Assembly: GCA_005880695.1 (NCBI GenBank)
Contig: VBGR01000042.1
Location: 1-62,253 of the forward strand
From: Chloroflexota bacterium
Lineage (GTDB): Bacteria > Chloroflexota > Dormibacteria > Dormibacterales > Dormibacteraceae
Direction: 5' to 3'
DNA: 62,253 bases
In this document: positions 6,547 to 15,027 of the stretch, piece after piece
Layout: every line of letters begins with the position of its first letter
Numbering within the stretch: position 1 is the first letter of the stretch
Made by a program: the position numbers and the translations under genes
Notes under the pieces: generated by a model
Databases searched by the model: none
Told to the model about the DNA's origin: nothing
Seen by the model: the letters and a program-made list of their open reading frames with translations, nothing else

Positions 6547-8874
6547 ATGGCTCAAATTCGTGCGTCGTCACTCGCCGGTTCTTTCGTCACGGCACTGGTG
6601 CTGGCAACGTTTCCGCTGACGCCGACGACGGCGCGCGCCGCCGGCGGTTTCATCACCACCAGCGGCTCCTCCTTTGTGCTCAGCGGGCAGGAGATCCGCC
6701 TCCGTGGCTTGAACATGAACAACGAGCAGGCGCTCGGCGCTGCAATCGGTTCTGGCAATTTGTCGGACATCACCATCGGCGCGGAGGATTACAACCGCGT
6801 CGCCGGCTGGGGCATCAACCTGGTCCGCTTCGGCCTCAGCTTCACCTGGTACCAGACGGATCGCAATGCGTTCTTCAAGTCGATCGACGGCCAGGTGGCT
6901 GCGGCTCACGCGGCCGGGGTCTACCTGATCCCGGTGATGTTCACCACCCCGGCCGACTGCTATGAAGGTTATGGCCACACCTGTGGCATCTGGAGCTCCG
7001 GGGCTGAGCAGCAGCGTCTGTTGAGCTTCTGGCAGGACTTTGCGCGGCACTACGCGGGCGAGACCGCCATCGCCGGGTACGACTTACTCAACGAACCTGC
7101 ACCGCCGAATGTGAGCCAGTGGCTCTCGCTTGCGCAGTCGATCCGCGACGCGGTGGTCGCTGTCGACGCCAACCACGACGTGGTGATCGAGGCCGGCTCC
7201 GACAGCCTGTTCTCCGGCCTGCTCGGAGCGCGCGTCATCTACTCAGTGCACGGCTATGCTCCGCTGTCCATGACGACCGGCGCCACGCCGGGTCGCTACA
7301 GCTATCCGGGAAATGCCCCTGACTGGGACGGCACCAGCAGGTACTGGAGCTACCAGTCGATGACCGATCCGACGAGCGCGGTCTACATGGGCTGGCGCGA
7401 AAGCTTCGATTGGGCACAGGCGAGCAAAGTGCCCATCTTTTACGGAGAGTTCGGGACCCAGCCATTCGGTAACGGCTGGGTTCAGTACGTGAGCGAGCAG
7501 ATCGACCTCGCCGAGAGGTGGGGCGCGGCCTGGGCGCTCTTCAACTATCACGAACCAAGCTACGGCGACTTTGGAATCTATTACGGTCCAGAGTCGGCGC
7601 GCGTTGGAGACCCGAATGTCTCAGTAAAGCAGGACCTGCTCACGATGCTGACGACCAAGCTGGCACAGCTCGGGGGCCGCACGATCTCGTGGCAGTACAC
7701 GGCAATGTATGCGTGGTACGACCGGATCAGCAGCCCTGGATTTCTTGCCGACGACATCCATGTCATCAATCCCAACAGCACGGCCGCGGCGATCAGCCTC
7801 ACCATTCCAGGCCAGCCGGGATGCTCGTTCCTCGACCAGCTTGGAGCCGGCGAGGACCGCCACTACGGCTGTCCGACCGGCTATGGCGGACCGGTCGTGC
7901 TGCAGGCCTCGGAGCGCGTCAACTCGTCGCAGCGGGTCCAGTACTACCGATCCTTCAACGAGGTGCTGGCGTTGCCGGTGACCTCTGCTGCGACAAAGTT
8001 CTTCATGCCCTGGTATGACCACAGCAGCAGTCCCGGATTCCTCAACGACAACGTGCACGTGGTGAACCCGAGCAGCGCCAGCGCCCAGGTCGACGTCACC
8101 ATCCCAGGCTGCGGCGACCAGTCGGCCACGATCCCGCCCGGAGGTGGCGAAAGCATCTTCGCGTGCGGCTCAGGCTACGGTGGACCCGTTGTCGTGACCT
8201 CTACCAACGGGGTCCCGGTGCTGGCGACACAGCGGGTCCAGTACTACGGATCTTTCAACGAAGTCGTCGCGCATCCCGCGCAGGCCGCCGGCGTTTCTCT
8301 CTATTTCCCGTGGTACGACCGCATCAGCAATCCAGGGTTCCTGGCCGACAACGTCCACGTGATGAATCCCGGCTCGACTGACGCGCAGGTCACCGTCAGC
8401 ATCCCGGGGTGCGGCGGTCAGAGCTGGCTGGTGCCGGCCCTCGCCACGCACTTCTTCAATTGCGATTCTGGCTACGGGGGCCCGGTCTCGGTCGCGTCCA
8501 CCAACGGCGTGCCGGTGCTCGCCTCACAGAGAGTGCTCTATTACCAGTCCTTCAACGAGGTAGCGGCCCAGTCTCCAGGCGCGGCCGCCGCGCTTCTGTA
8601 TATGCCCTGGTTCGACAGGATCAGCAGCCCAGGATTCCTCGGTGACAACGTACATGTCGTCAACCCCGGGAGCGGTGAGGCGCAGGTGGCCGTCGGCATC
8701 CCGGGGTGCGGCTCGCAAGTGGTGGCGGTCGCCCCGGGCGGCGAGCACATCTTCACCTGCGCTTCCGGTTTCGGCGGTCCCGTGACGGTCGCGACCCCGG
8801 CGGGTACGGCGGTGCTGGCCTCGCAGCGTGTCCAGTACTACTCGTCCTTCAACGAATCTGGCGCTGAGCCCTAA
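6547..8874 (+). CDS. Secreted GH5-like glycoside hydrolase with four C-terminal repeats
   Basis: 775 residues. A Sec signal peptide (about 1-32, ending ARAA) is followed by a (beta/alpha)8 glycosidase domain of about 35-380. It shows clan GH-A hallmarks: LLNEP with acid/base E183, SVHGYAP and the nucleophile E301 in IFYGEFGT. The enzyme probably cleaves beta-1,4- or beta-1,3-glycan outside the cell; substrate is not readable. From residue 390 there are four tandem repeats of 99-100 residues, each starting PWYDRISSPGFL and ending QRVQYYxSFNEV. These may bind carbohydrate or act as a surface spacer. GGGAGG lies 9 nt before the ATG. The gene stands alone between the two-component system and the polysaccharide locus. 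Confidence 0.88.
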   Translation: MAQIRASSLAGSFVTALVLATFPLTPTTARAAGGFITTSGSSFVLSGQEIRLRGLNMNNEQALGAAIGSGNLSDITIGAEDYNRVAGWGINLVRFGLSFTWYQTDRNAFFKSIDGQVAAAHAAGVYLIPVMFTTPADCYEGYGHTCGIWSSGAEQQRLLSFWQDFARHYAGETAIAGYDLLNEPAPPNVSQWLSLAQSIRDAVVAVDANHDVVIEAGSDSLFSGLLGARVIYSVHGYAPLSMTTGATPGRYSYPGNAPDWDGTSRYWSYQSMTDPTSAVYMGWRESFDWAQASKVPIFYGEFGTQPFGNGWVQYVSEQIDLAERWGAAWALFNYHEPSYGDFGIYYGPESARVGDPNVSVKQDLLTMLTTKLAQLGGRTISWQYTAMYAWYDRISSPGFLADDIHVINPNSTAAAISLTIPGQPGCSFLDQLGAGEDRHYGCPTGYGGPVVLQASERVNSSQRVQYYRSFNEVLALPVTSAATKFFMPWYDHSSSPGFLNDNVHVVNPSSASAQVDVTIPGCGDQSATIPPGGGESIFACGSGYGGPVVVTSTNGVPVLATQRVQYYGSFNEVVAHPAQAAGVSLYFPWYDRISNPGFLADNVHVMNPGSTDAQVTVSIPGCGGQSWLVPALATHFFNCDSGYGGPVSVASTNGVPVLASQRVLYYQSFNEVAAQSPGAAAALLYMPWFDRISSPGFLGDNVHVVNPGSGEAQVAVGIPGCGSQVVAVAPGGEHIFTCASGFGGPVTVATPAGTAVLASQRVQYYSSFNESGAEP
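7714..8874 (+). repeat. Four tandem ~297-bp coding repeats
   Basis: Repeat units begin at the Trp codons 7714, 8011, 8311 and 8608 (residues 390, 489, 589 and 688). Conserved blocks are W-[YF]-D-x-x-S-x-P-G-F-L, N-V-H-V-x-N-P, I-P-G-C-G, C-x-S-G-[YF]-G-G-P-V and Q-R-V-x-Y-Y-x-S-F-N-E. Two cysteines per unit in units 2-4 could form a disulfide. Unit 1 is the most diverged and unit 4 lacks the linker. Confidence 0.9.
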
Positions 8875-8907
8875 AAAGGCCGACCAGGAACCCGCAGCCA
8901 GCTCGGG

Positions 8908-10011
8908 CTAGAGCGCCGCGAGGGCGGCCGCCACGCGCTCTCGATCAGCCTCCGACACGCCAGGATGCACCGGAATGGAGAGCATCTCGGAGCTCGCCCG
9001 CTCCGCGGCCGGGCAGTCGGCGCCGAGCTCCCGGTAGGGCTGCTGACAGTGGACGGGCACCGGGTAATGGACCCCCGTCCCGATGCCGCGCAAGTCCAGC
9101 TCACTCTGCAGGGGGTCTCGCTGGACCCTGGAGCCGGCCGGCACGCGGAGCACGTACTGGTGGTAGACGTGGAAGCTCGTCGGAAGCACGTGCGGCCGGG
9201 GGAACCGGACGCCATCGACAGCCTGGTCATAGAAAGCCGCGTTGTCTCGCCGCGCCGACGTCACCGCTTCGAGCCTGTCCAGCTGGCAGAGACCGATCGC
9301 AGCCTGCATCTCGGTCAGCCGGTAGTTGTAGCCGACCTCGTCGTGGCGGTAGCCGCCGCCCGCGGAGTAGGCCTGGTGGCGTAGAGCGGCGACCCGGGCG
9401 GCGACTGCCGGGTCGTTGGTTGTGACCATGCCGCCCTCGCCGGTGGTGATGTTCTTGGTCGCGTAGAGCGAGTAGACCGCGGTGCCGAACGAGCCCAAGC
9501 CCCTTCCGGCGATCGACGCCCCCACCGCCTGGCAGGCGTCCTGGACCAGAGCGAGCCCATGGCGCTCGGCGATCGCACCCAGCTGGCGCAGGTCGCAGGG
9601 ATTGCCATGCAGGTGGACGGGGAGGAGGGCCTTTGTCCGGGGTGAGATCAGGGCCTCCACGCGAGTGGGATCGAGATTCAACGTGTCGTCGACGTCAGCG
9701 AAAACCGGGCGGGCGCCGGCCTGGACGATCGCGTTCGCCGTGGCGATGAAGGTCAGCGGCGAGGTGATGACCTCGTCCCCCGGGCCGACGCCGTGGGCGG
9801 CGAGCGCCAGGAAGAGAGCCGTCGATCCGCTCGAGGTCGCCACCGCCTGCTCCGCGCCGGTGGCGGTCGCGAACGCGGCTTCGAAGGCGGCCACCCGCGG
9901 GCCCTGAACGAGCTGCCCCGAGCGCAGGACCTCGATCACCGCCTTCTCCTCTTCGGGGCCGAGCTGCGGCCGGGCGATCGGGATGTAGCTCTCGAGTGAT
10001 ACCGCTTTCAT
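8908..10011 (-). CDS. DegT/DnrJ/EryC1/StrS PLP-dependent sugar aminotransferase (WbpE-like)
   Basis: 367 residues from an ATG whose bases overlap the stop of the acetyltransferase gene (ATGA). It is a fold-type I aminotransferase: VATSSGSTALFLAL (PLP phosphate binding), EVITSPLTFIATANAI, VQDACQAVGAS (Asp that contacts the pyridine ring) and YSLYATKNITTGEGG with the Schiff-base Lys. The family moves an amino group from glutamate to a keto-sugar nucleotide. Next to an N-acetyltransferase and, 10 kb away, a Gfo/Idh dehydrogenase, it fits the 3-amination step that makes UDP-2-acetamido-3-amino uronic acid (WbpE/WlbC). The exact sugar is inferred from context. Confidence 0.88.
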   Translation of the reverse strand: MKAVSLESYIPIARPQLGPEEEKAVIEVLRSGQLVQGPRVAAFEAAFATATGAEQAVATSSGSTALFLALAAHGVGPGDEVITSPLTFIATANAIVQAGARPVFADVDDTLNLDPTRVEALISPRTKALLPVHLHGNPCDLRQLGAIAERHGLALVQDACQAVGASIAGRGLGSFGTAVYSLYATKNITTGEGGMVTTNDPAVAARVAALRHQAYSAGGGYRHDEVGYNYRLTEMQAAIGLCQLDRLEAVTSARRDNAAFYDQAVDGVRFPRPHVLPTSFHVYHQYVLRVPAGSRVQRDPLQSELDLRGIGTGVHYPVPVHCQQPYRELGADCPAAERASSEMLSIPVHPGVSEADRERVAAALAAL

Positions 10012-10598
10012 CCGGATTGACCGTCCCGGCCCGGGCCGAGGTCGTGGGCGCGCCCGCACTCGGTGCAGCTACCGTCCGGGGCCAGGCGTCCGGCGCACTC
10101 GCAGGCGTAGCCCACCTGCCGAGCAGGGTTGCCGACGACGATGGCATGCGGTCGCACGTCACGCGTTACGACGGCGCCCGCGCCGACGAGGGCATGAGCT
10201 CCGATCCTGACGCCGGGCAGCACGGTGCAGCCGCCCCCGATGGACGCTCCCTCTTCCACCGTGACTCCGCTCACGATCCAGTCCGCGTCCGTCTTCAAGC
10301 GCCCGTCGGGCGCCGTCGCGCGAGGCTGCTTGTCGTTGAGCAGGCACGAATGGGGGCCGATGAACACGCCGGAGCCGATCTCGGCGCCACGGAAGATGGA
10401 GACGTTGTTCTCCAGCTTGACGCGGTCCCCGATCGTTACGTGCGGGTCCACGTAGACGCCCTTTCCGAGAACACAGTCGACGCCGATGGATGCGTGCTCG
10501 CGGACCTGCGCGCCGCTCCAGATTCGCGTCCCCTCGCCGATGCGAGCCGAATCCGCGACCTCGGCCCTGGCATGTATGAGCGCGGCCGAGGCCTGCAT
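10008..10598 (-). CDS. Left-handed beta-helix N-acetyltransferase (WbpD/WlbB-like) with C-terminal zinc motif
   Basis: 196 residues. The first 160 are hexapeptide repeats (IGEGTRIW, VREHASIG, CVLGKGVYV, VTIGDRVK, SIGGGCTVLPGVRIG) that form a trimeric left-handed beta-helix using acetyl-CoA. The order VSIFRGAEIGSGVFIGPHSC followed by NPARQVG matches WbpD/WlbB, which acetylates the 3-amino group of UDP-2-acetamido-3-amino-glucuronate. A C-terminal tail has four cysteines (CECAGRLAPDGSCTECG), a zinc-ribbon-like addition not needed for the fold. It overlaps the aminotransferase gene by 4 nt, and the two enzymes would act in succession. Confidence 0.87.
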   Translation of the reverse strand: MQASAALIHARAEVADSARIGEGTRIWSGAQVREHASIGVDCVLGKGVYVDPHVTIGDRVKLENNVSIFRGAEIGSGVFIGPHSCLLNDKQPRATAPDGRLKTDADWIVSGVTVEEGASIGGGCTVLPGVRIGAHALVGAGAVVTRDVRPHAIVVGNPARQVGYACECAGRLAPDGSCTECGRAHDLGPGRDGQSG

Positions 10599-10730
10599 GA
10601 GTTCGAGGCTAGCAAGCGAGGGGGCGAGGTTCCTCAGGCGGAACCGGACCGAGGCGGCGGCATTGTCCCACGAAGCGTCCGTGTTGGCCCACTCCGCAGA
10701 TCAAGTCGCGCCCTTAGGCTGAAGCGAAAG

Positions 10731-11420
10731 GTGAGCGCAGAGCACTCACTTGTGGGACAGTCATCGCTCTACGCAACGGGCGTGGAGATCGCCAAGAGCT
10801 TGCCTTGGAAGCGGCCCTTCGACCTGCTTCTGGGAGGACTCGCGCTGGTGATCTCGCTGCCCGTCCTGCTGCTCTTGATGCTGGTCGTCAGGCTGGACAG
10901 CCCCGGCCCTGTCATTTTCGCCCAGGTGCGGGTCGGCCGGCGCGGCCGGCCATTTACCATCTGGAAGCTGCGGACGATGCGGCACGGCGCCGGCGATGAC
11001 CTCCACCGCGCCGCCGCCGCGGCCTGGTTTCGAGAGGAGGGCGGTCCGAGCGGCTACAAGCCTGACCACGACCCACGCGTCACGCGGGCCGGCCGCTTTC
11101 TCCGGCGGACGAGCCTGGACGAGCTGCCGCAGCTCTTGAACGTGCTGAACGGCGACATGAGCCTGGTCGGCCCCCGGCCGGCGATCCCTTACGAGCTCGC
11201 GCACTACGAGCCCTGGTACTTCGAGCGCCAGGCCGTGGCGCCGGGCATGACCGGCCTCTGGCAAGTGTCGGGACGGCGGGGCCTGGGCGCCCCGGCAATG
11301 ATGGCCTGGGACGTGCGCTACGTCCGCGAAGCCTCGCCCATGCTCGATCTCAGAATCCTGCTCGAGACGGCGATCTCCGTCCTCGGGCGTCTGGCAGGGA
11401 GGACCGATGGCTGGCACTGA
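10731..11420 (+). CDS. Polyprenyl-phosphate sugar-1-phosphate transferase (WbaP/WecP catalytic domain type)
   Basis: 229 residues with the bacterial sugar transferase fold: [10 protein letters not shown] and one re-entrant membrane helix (about 25-48), then [20 protein letters not shown] and IWKLRTM, the catalytic Asp-Glu region [20 protein letters not shown], and [12 protein letters not shown]. It loads the first sugar phosphate on undecaprenyl phosphate at the inner face of the membrane, starting repeat-unit synthesis. It lacks the N-terminal four-helix domain of long WbaP forms. The GTG at 10731 is chosen; a GTG at 10752 is also possible. It heads a forward operon of polymer genes, overlapping the next gene by 14 nt, and is divergent from the acetyltransferase. 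Confidence 0.93.
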   Translation: MSAEHSLVGQSSLYATGVEIAKSLPWKRPFDLLLGGLALVISLPVLLLLMLVVRLDSPGPVIFAQVRVGRRGRPFTIWKLRTMRHGAGDDLHRAAAAAWFREEGGPSGYKPDHDPRVTRAGRFLRRTSLDELPQLLNVLNGDMSLVGPRPAIPYELAHYEPWYFERQAVAPGMTGLWQVSGRRGLGAPAMMAWDVRYVREASPMLDLRILLETAISVLGRLAGRTDGWH

Positions 11421-12816
11421 TCTCCTGACCTTCAGCTCCATCACGCGCGCGATCCGGCATCGCCTGGCCGTGGTGGTTGCGACAGTCCTGCTCGCGCTCG
11501 CACTGGGCGGTGCCTGGGTGTTGCTCGCCCCTCCCGTTTACCAAGCTGAGAGCAGCCTTTACGTCGATCCGGGCTCCGTCAACGGCCTCCAGCAAAGCGA
11601 TGGCCTCTTGAGCCCGTACTACGTGCGGGAGGCCACCAGCTGGCGCGTCATGCAGCGCGTCATCGCCTCACTCGCGATGACTGACGTGACGCCGGATCAG
11701 CTCGCCCGTCACGTCAACGCCCAAGCGCTGAGAGGCACCAACGTATTGGTCATCGACGCCCAGGCGCCAAGCGCGCAGCAGGCCGCCAACCTCGCCAACG
11801 CGGTCGCTGACGCGGTCGTCGAGCAGAACCGGGCCGACGCCCAGAACCGGCAGAACCAGACCCGCCAGTACCTGGAGGGAGAGCTGAGCCGGATCAACCA
11901 GCAGCTCCAGACGCTCCAGGCCCAGCCGGCCGACCCGGCGCGCCAGATCCAGATCGGGCTGCTCCAGCAGCAATACAGCACGACCTACACCGGCCTCCAA
12001 AGCGTGATGCTCGGACAGTCGCGGACGGCTGACTCAGTGGATGTTCTGGAGAGGGCGCCCTTGCCGCGGGACCCCGTCCAGCCTCGCCCGTTGATCGATC
12101 TCGCGATTGCCCTGGCTGCCGGACTTGCCCTCGGCGTCCTGATCGCGCTCGTGGCCGAGCGGCTGGACGACCGCCTCCGGAGGTCGGACGCTCTCGGCGA
12201 GGCGGCCGGTACCCACCTGCTCGCCACCGTCGTCCGCGACGACGCGGGCCCGGGGCTGGCCAAGACGCACGAGCATCTGTTGGCGCGGCACCCGAAAGCA
12301 AGGGTGGTCCTGGTGGCTCCCGCCGGCGCGTCCGACGCGGCCGAAGACGTGGCCCGGATGCTCGCCTCGGCCGGGCAGCTGGCCGGAAAGAAAGTCCAGA
12401 TCGTGCACCTCACGGCGCCCGAAACGCTTCCGGCGCACCTCTACGGCAATGGGCACGGCAATGGGCACGGCAACGGCCACGGCAACGGCAATGGCAACGG
12501 AACTGCCGAGGGCGGGAATGGCAACGGCACCAGCTCCTCCCAGGCGGTCCGGCTCGATCCCGGGCGTGGCTGGTACGACCTGGCCATCGTCACGGTACCG
12601 GCGCCGCACCTGGACCCGACCGCCACCCGGGTCGCCGGCAGCGTCGACCTTGCAGTCCTCGTCGGAACGGCCGGCCGCACGCGCGCGAAGGAAGTCCGAA
12701 AGGCCGCGGAGGCGCTCCGGCAGTCGGGCGTCCAGGTCGAGGCCGGAGTCCTGGTCGACAGGGCTCCGGCCGCCAACCGGATGAGGTGGAAGCCCTGGGC
12801 CGCTGGGTCGAGATGA
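11407..12816 (+). CDS. Wzz/chain-length-determinant protein with degenerate BY-kinase-like tail
   Basis: 469 residues. An N-terminal membrane helix (about 20-40) is followed by the Wzz periplasmic region (PPVYQAESSLYVDPG, then a coiled-coil stretch around RQYLEGELSRINQQLQTLQ). A second helix (about 225-248) leads to a cytoplasmic domain of about 210 residues shaped like a tyrosine-kinase ATPase (VVLVAPAGASDAAEDVARML) but without a Walker A lysine, so it is unlikely to bind ATP normally. A low-complexity (GNGH)n segment splits this domain. Such proteins set polymer length and couple to the polymerase/export machinery. A second, shorter paralogue lies four genes downstream. Confidence 0.85.
   Translation: MAGTDLLTFSSITRAIRHRLAVVVATVLLALALGGAWVLLAPPVYQAESSLYVDPGSVNGLQQSDGLLSPYYVREATSWRVMQRVIASLAMTDVTPDQLARHVNAQALRGTNVLVIDAQAPSAQQAANLANAVADAVVEQNRADAQNRQNQTRQYLEGELSRINQQLQTLQAQPADPARQIQIGLLQQQYSTTYTGLQSVMLGQSRTADSVDVLERAPLPRDPVQPRPLIDLAIALAAGLALGVLIALVAERLDDRLRRSDALGEAAGTHLLATVVRDDAGPGLAKTHEHLLARHPKARVVLVAPAGASDAAEDVARMLASAGQLAGKKVQIVHLTAPETLPAHLYGNGHGNGHGNGHGNGNGNGTAEGGNGNGTSSSQAVRLDPGRGWYDLAIVTVPAPHLDPTATRVAGSVDLAVLVGTAGRTRAKEVRKAAEALRQSGVQVEAGVLVDRAPAANRMRWKPWAAGSR
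12445..12500 (+). repeat. Tandem 12-bp coding repeat (Asn-Gly-His)
   Basis: Short units of the type GGCAATGGGCAC / GGCAACGGCCAC are repeated in the Wzz-like gene and encode alternating Gly-Asn-Gly-His. The same peptide repeat appears independently in the Gfo/Idh gene. Confidence 0.85.
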
Positions 12817-13805
12817 CCCCGGCCGTCGCGCTCGCCTGGTGCCGCTTCCAGCCCCGCACGCGGGCGCTGGCCGGGGCGCTCGGTGGCGAGGCTCACTTCG
12901 TGGCTCCCGGTCCGGCCGGCGGGTGGCCGGCAAGTCTTCCGCTGCGCTACCTGCGCAGCGCCGTCGCGACCTGGCGGCTCCTGGAGAGGACCCGGCCGGC
13001 GGTGGTGATCGCGATCAGCCCGCCTGTCTTCGCGCCGCTCGTGGCGCTGGCCTGGTGCCGCCACCGCAGCCGGCCGCTGGTGATCGACTGCCATACCGGC
13101 GCACTGCACTCGGGACGCTGGGGTTGGGCGCTGCCCGTCCACCGCTTCCTGGCCCGCCGCGCCGCGGCGGTGACGCTGCATACCGAGGAGGCTGCCCAGG
13201 AGGTGACCGGCTGGGGAGTGCGAGGGCTCTTGCTGCCGGACGACCTGCCTGAGGGCGCCTCGTTGCGCGCCACCCGCGGCGAGGGGAGGCCCCGGGTCGT
13301 CGTCGCCGGCAGCCTCGACTCCCGCGAGCCGGTCGAGGCGGCCTTCTCCGCGGCGGCGCTGACGCCGGACGTCGAATGGAGGTTCACGGGCGACCCGGCC
13401 GGGTTGAGTACGCGCCTGCGCTCGCAGGCGCCCCCGAACGTGGTGCTGACCGGCTGGCTGGATTACGACCGGTTCCTTGACGAGATCGCCTCAGCGGACC
13501 TGGTGGCAGCCTTCAGCACCGACAGCGGGATCATGAATAGGGCCGCCTTCGAGGCGCTGGGCCTGGAGAAGGCCCTGGTTCTCTCCGACCTGCCAGGGCT
13601 CCGCTCCCGCTTCGCCGCGGCGGCTGTCTTCACGGCCAACGAGCCCCAGGCAATGGCCGCCGCAGTGCGCCGGGCGCTTGCCGACCGGGCTCTTCTCGAG
13701 GTCCGCAGCCAGGCGTTGAAGGAGCAGCTCCGGCAGATGCACTCGAATGCGCTGGCGCTTTTGGAGTCGGCGCTCGAGGCCGCCGCTCTCCCAGCCGGTG
13801 TCTGA
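12813..13805 (+). CDS. Glycosyltransferase (GT-B fold)
   Basis: 330 residues from an ATG that overlaps the previous stop (ATGA at 12813-12816). The N-terminal half has alternating strands and helices typical of the acceptor-binding domain (VVIAISPPVFAPLVAL, PLVIDCHTGALHSGRW). The C-terminal half begins RVVVAGSLDSREPVEA and carries NVVLTGWLDYDRFLDEIASA plus the region AFEALGLEKALVLSDLPGLR, where GT-B enzymes hold the sugar nucleotide. It is soluble or peripheral. It resembles GT4/GT1-type transferases but lacks a clean E-x7-E motif, so donor and family number are uncertain. It sits in the polymer operon and probably adds one residue of the repeat unit. Confidence 0.75.
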   Translation: MTPAVALAWCRFQPRTRALAGALGGEAHFVAPGPAGGWPASLPLRYLRSAVATWRLLERTRPAVVIAISPPVFAPLVALAWCRHRSRPLVIDCHTGALHSGRWGWALPVHRFLARRAAAVTLHTEEAAQEVTGWGVRGLLLPDDLPEGASLRATRGEGRPRVVVAGSLDSREPVEAAFSAAALTPDVEWRFTGDPAGLSTRLRSQAPPNVVLTGWLDYDRFLDEIASADLVAAFSTDSGIMNRAAFEALGLEKALVLSDLPGLRSRFAAAAVFTANEPQAMAAAVRRALADRALLEVRSQALKEQLRQMHSNALALLESALEAAALPAGV

Positions 13806-13812
13806 GGCGGCT

Positions 13813-15027
13813 GTGCGGCTCGCGGGCCGCCGAATCCTCCTCATCAGCCAGCACCCGTACCCGGCTCATCGCGTACTCCGCCGGAACGTTGACTTCCTGG
13901 CGGCACAGGGCGCCGAGGTCGACGTGGTTTGCCTGGCCTCGCCTGGTGCGTCAACCCCCCCGCCGCCAGGTGTCCGACTCCACCGGGTCCCGCTCGCGCA
14001 CCGCCGCGCGCACGCTCTGCGCTACGCGTTCGAGTACCTGGCCTTCTTCGCCGCTGCGTTCGTCTGCGCTCTCGTGCTCTCGCTCTGCCGCCGCTACGAC
14101 GCCGTCCAGGTCGAGAACCCGCCCGATTTCCTCCTCTTCACGGCGCTGCCGGCCCGTCTGCGGGGCGCTCGTTTGGTGCTCTACCTCCTCGAGCTGACCC
14201 CGGAGCTGCTGGCCACCCGGCTGGAGGTCGGGGAAAGCCATGTCCTGACCCTCCTCGCCACCGCCCTGGAGCGAGCTGCCACCGCCGTGGCGGACCAGGT
14301 GATCACGGTCAGCGAGGCCTGCCGCCGGCGGGTAGAGGCTCGTGGAGTGCCAGCTGACAAGCTCTGGGTGGTCAACGGAAGCGTGCCGACCCGAGACCTC
14401 CCTGCCGCTCGCCCGGCCCTGCCCGGGCCATATCTGGTCATTGTCGCCACCCTGATCAAGCGCTACGGGGTGGACGTCGCGATCCGGGCGCTCGCCGCGC
14501 TCGGGCCGGCCGGGGCCGAGCTGCGCCTCCTCGTTCTGGGGGAAGGCGAGGAGCGTCCCGGCCTCGAGGCGCTGAGCCAGGAGCTCGGCCTCGCGGACCG
14601 GGTGGTCTTCGCGGGCCTCCTGCCCTGGGAGGTCGCCATGGCCCAGGTTCGGGCTGCGGCAGTCGGACTGGTGCCGGTGGTGGCCGACGGCTACGGCGAG
14701 CTGATACTCCCGACGAAGCTGCTCGAATACGTGGCGCTGGAGGTCCCGGCGGTCTGCTCCCGGCTGCCGACCATCGCCGAGCACTTCCGGCCAGACTCGC
14801 TCGCCTATTTCGAGCCGGGGGACCACCTCGGGCTTGCCGCGCAGGTTGGCCGCCTCCTGGCCGACCCGGACGCGGCCCGGCGCCAGGCCCGCATCGCGCT
14901 CGAGGACCTTGGCGAGTTGAGCTGGGAACGGGCGAGTCAGCGGTACCTGGCAGCGCTGGCCACTGCATCGGGCGAACAGCCGGCGACTGCCCTGGCCTCA
15001 GAGGATGCCGGAATTGCGACGGGTTAG
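13813..15027 (+). CDS. GT4-family glycosyltransferase
   Basis: 404 residues from a GTG preceded by GAGG; a GTG at 13798 overlapping the previous gene is the alternative. N-terminal GT-B domain: RILLISQHPYPAHRVLRRNV and YDAVQVENPPDFLLF. C-terminal Glycos_transf_1 domain: VNGSVPTRD, IVATLIKRYGVDVAIRAL, LRLLVLGEGEERPGLEAL, DRVVFAGLLPWE and YGELILPTKLLEYVALEVP, where the E-x7-E-type loop binds the nucleotide-sugar. A hydrophobic patch near residues 75-95 may bind the membrane. It is a retaining transferase of the polymer operon, overlapping the next gene by 23 nt. Confidence 0.88.
   Translation: MRLAGRRILLISQHPYPAHRVLRRNVDFLAAQGAEVDVVCLASPGASTPPPPGVRLHRVPLAHRRAHALRYAFEYLAFFAAAFVCALVLSLCRRYDAVQVENPPDFLLFTALPARLRGARLVLYLLELTPELLATRLEVGESHVLTLLATALERAATAVADQVITVSEACRRRVEARGVPADKLWVVNGSVPTRDLPAARPALPGPYLVIVATLIKRYGVDVAIRALAALGPAGAELRLLVLGEGEERPGLEALSQELGLADRVVFAGLLPWEVAMAQVRAAAVGLVPVVADGYGELILPTKLLEYVALEVPAVCSRLPTIAEHFRPDSLAYFEPGDHLGLAAQVGRLLADPDAARRQARIALEDLGELSWERASQRYLAALATASGEQPATALASEDAGIATG

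Noticed and set aside
12445-12500. Short tandem repeat as a CRISPR-like array
   Set aside because: The units are 12 bp, contiguous, without spacers and in frame in a coding sequence.
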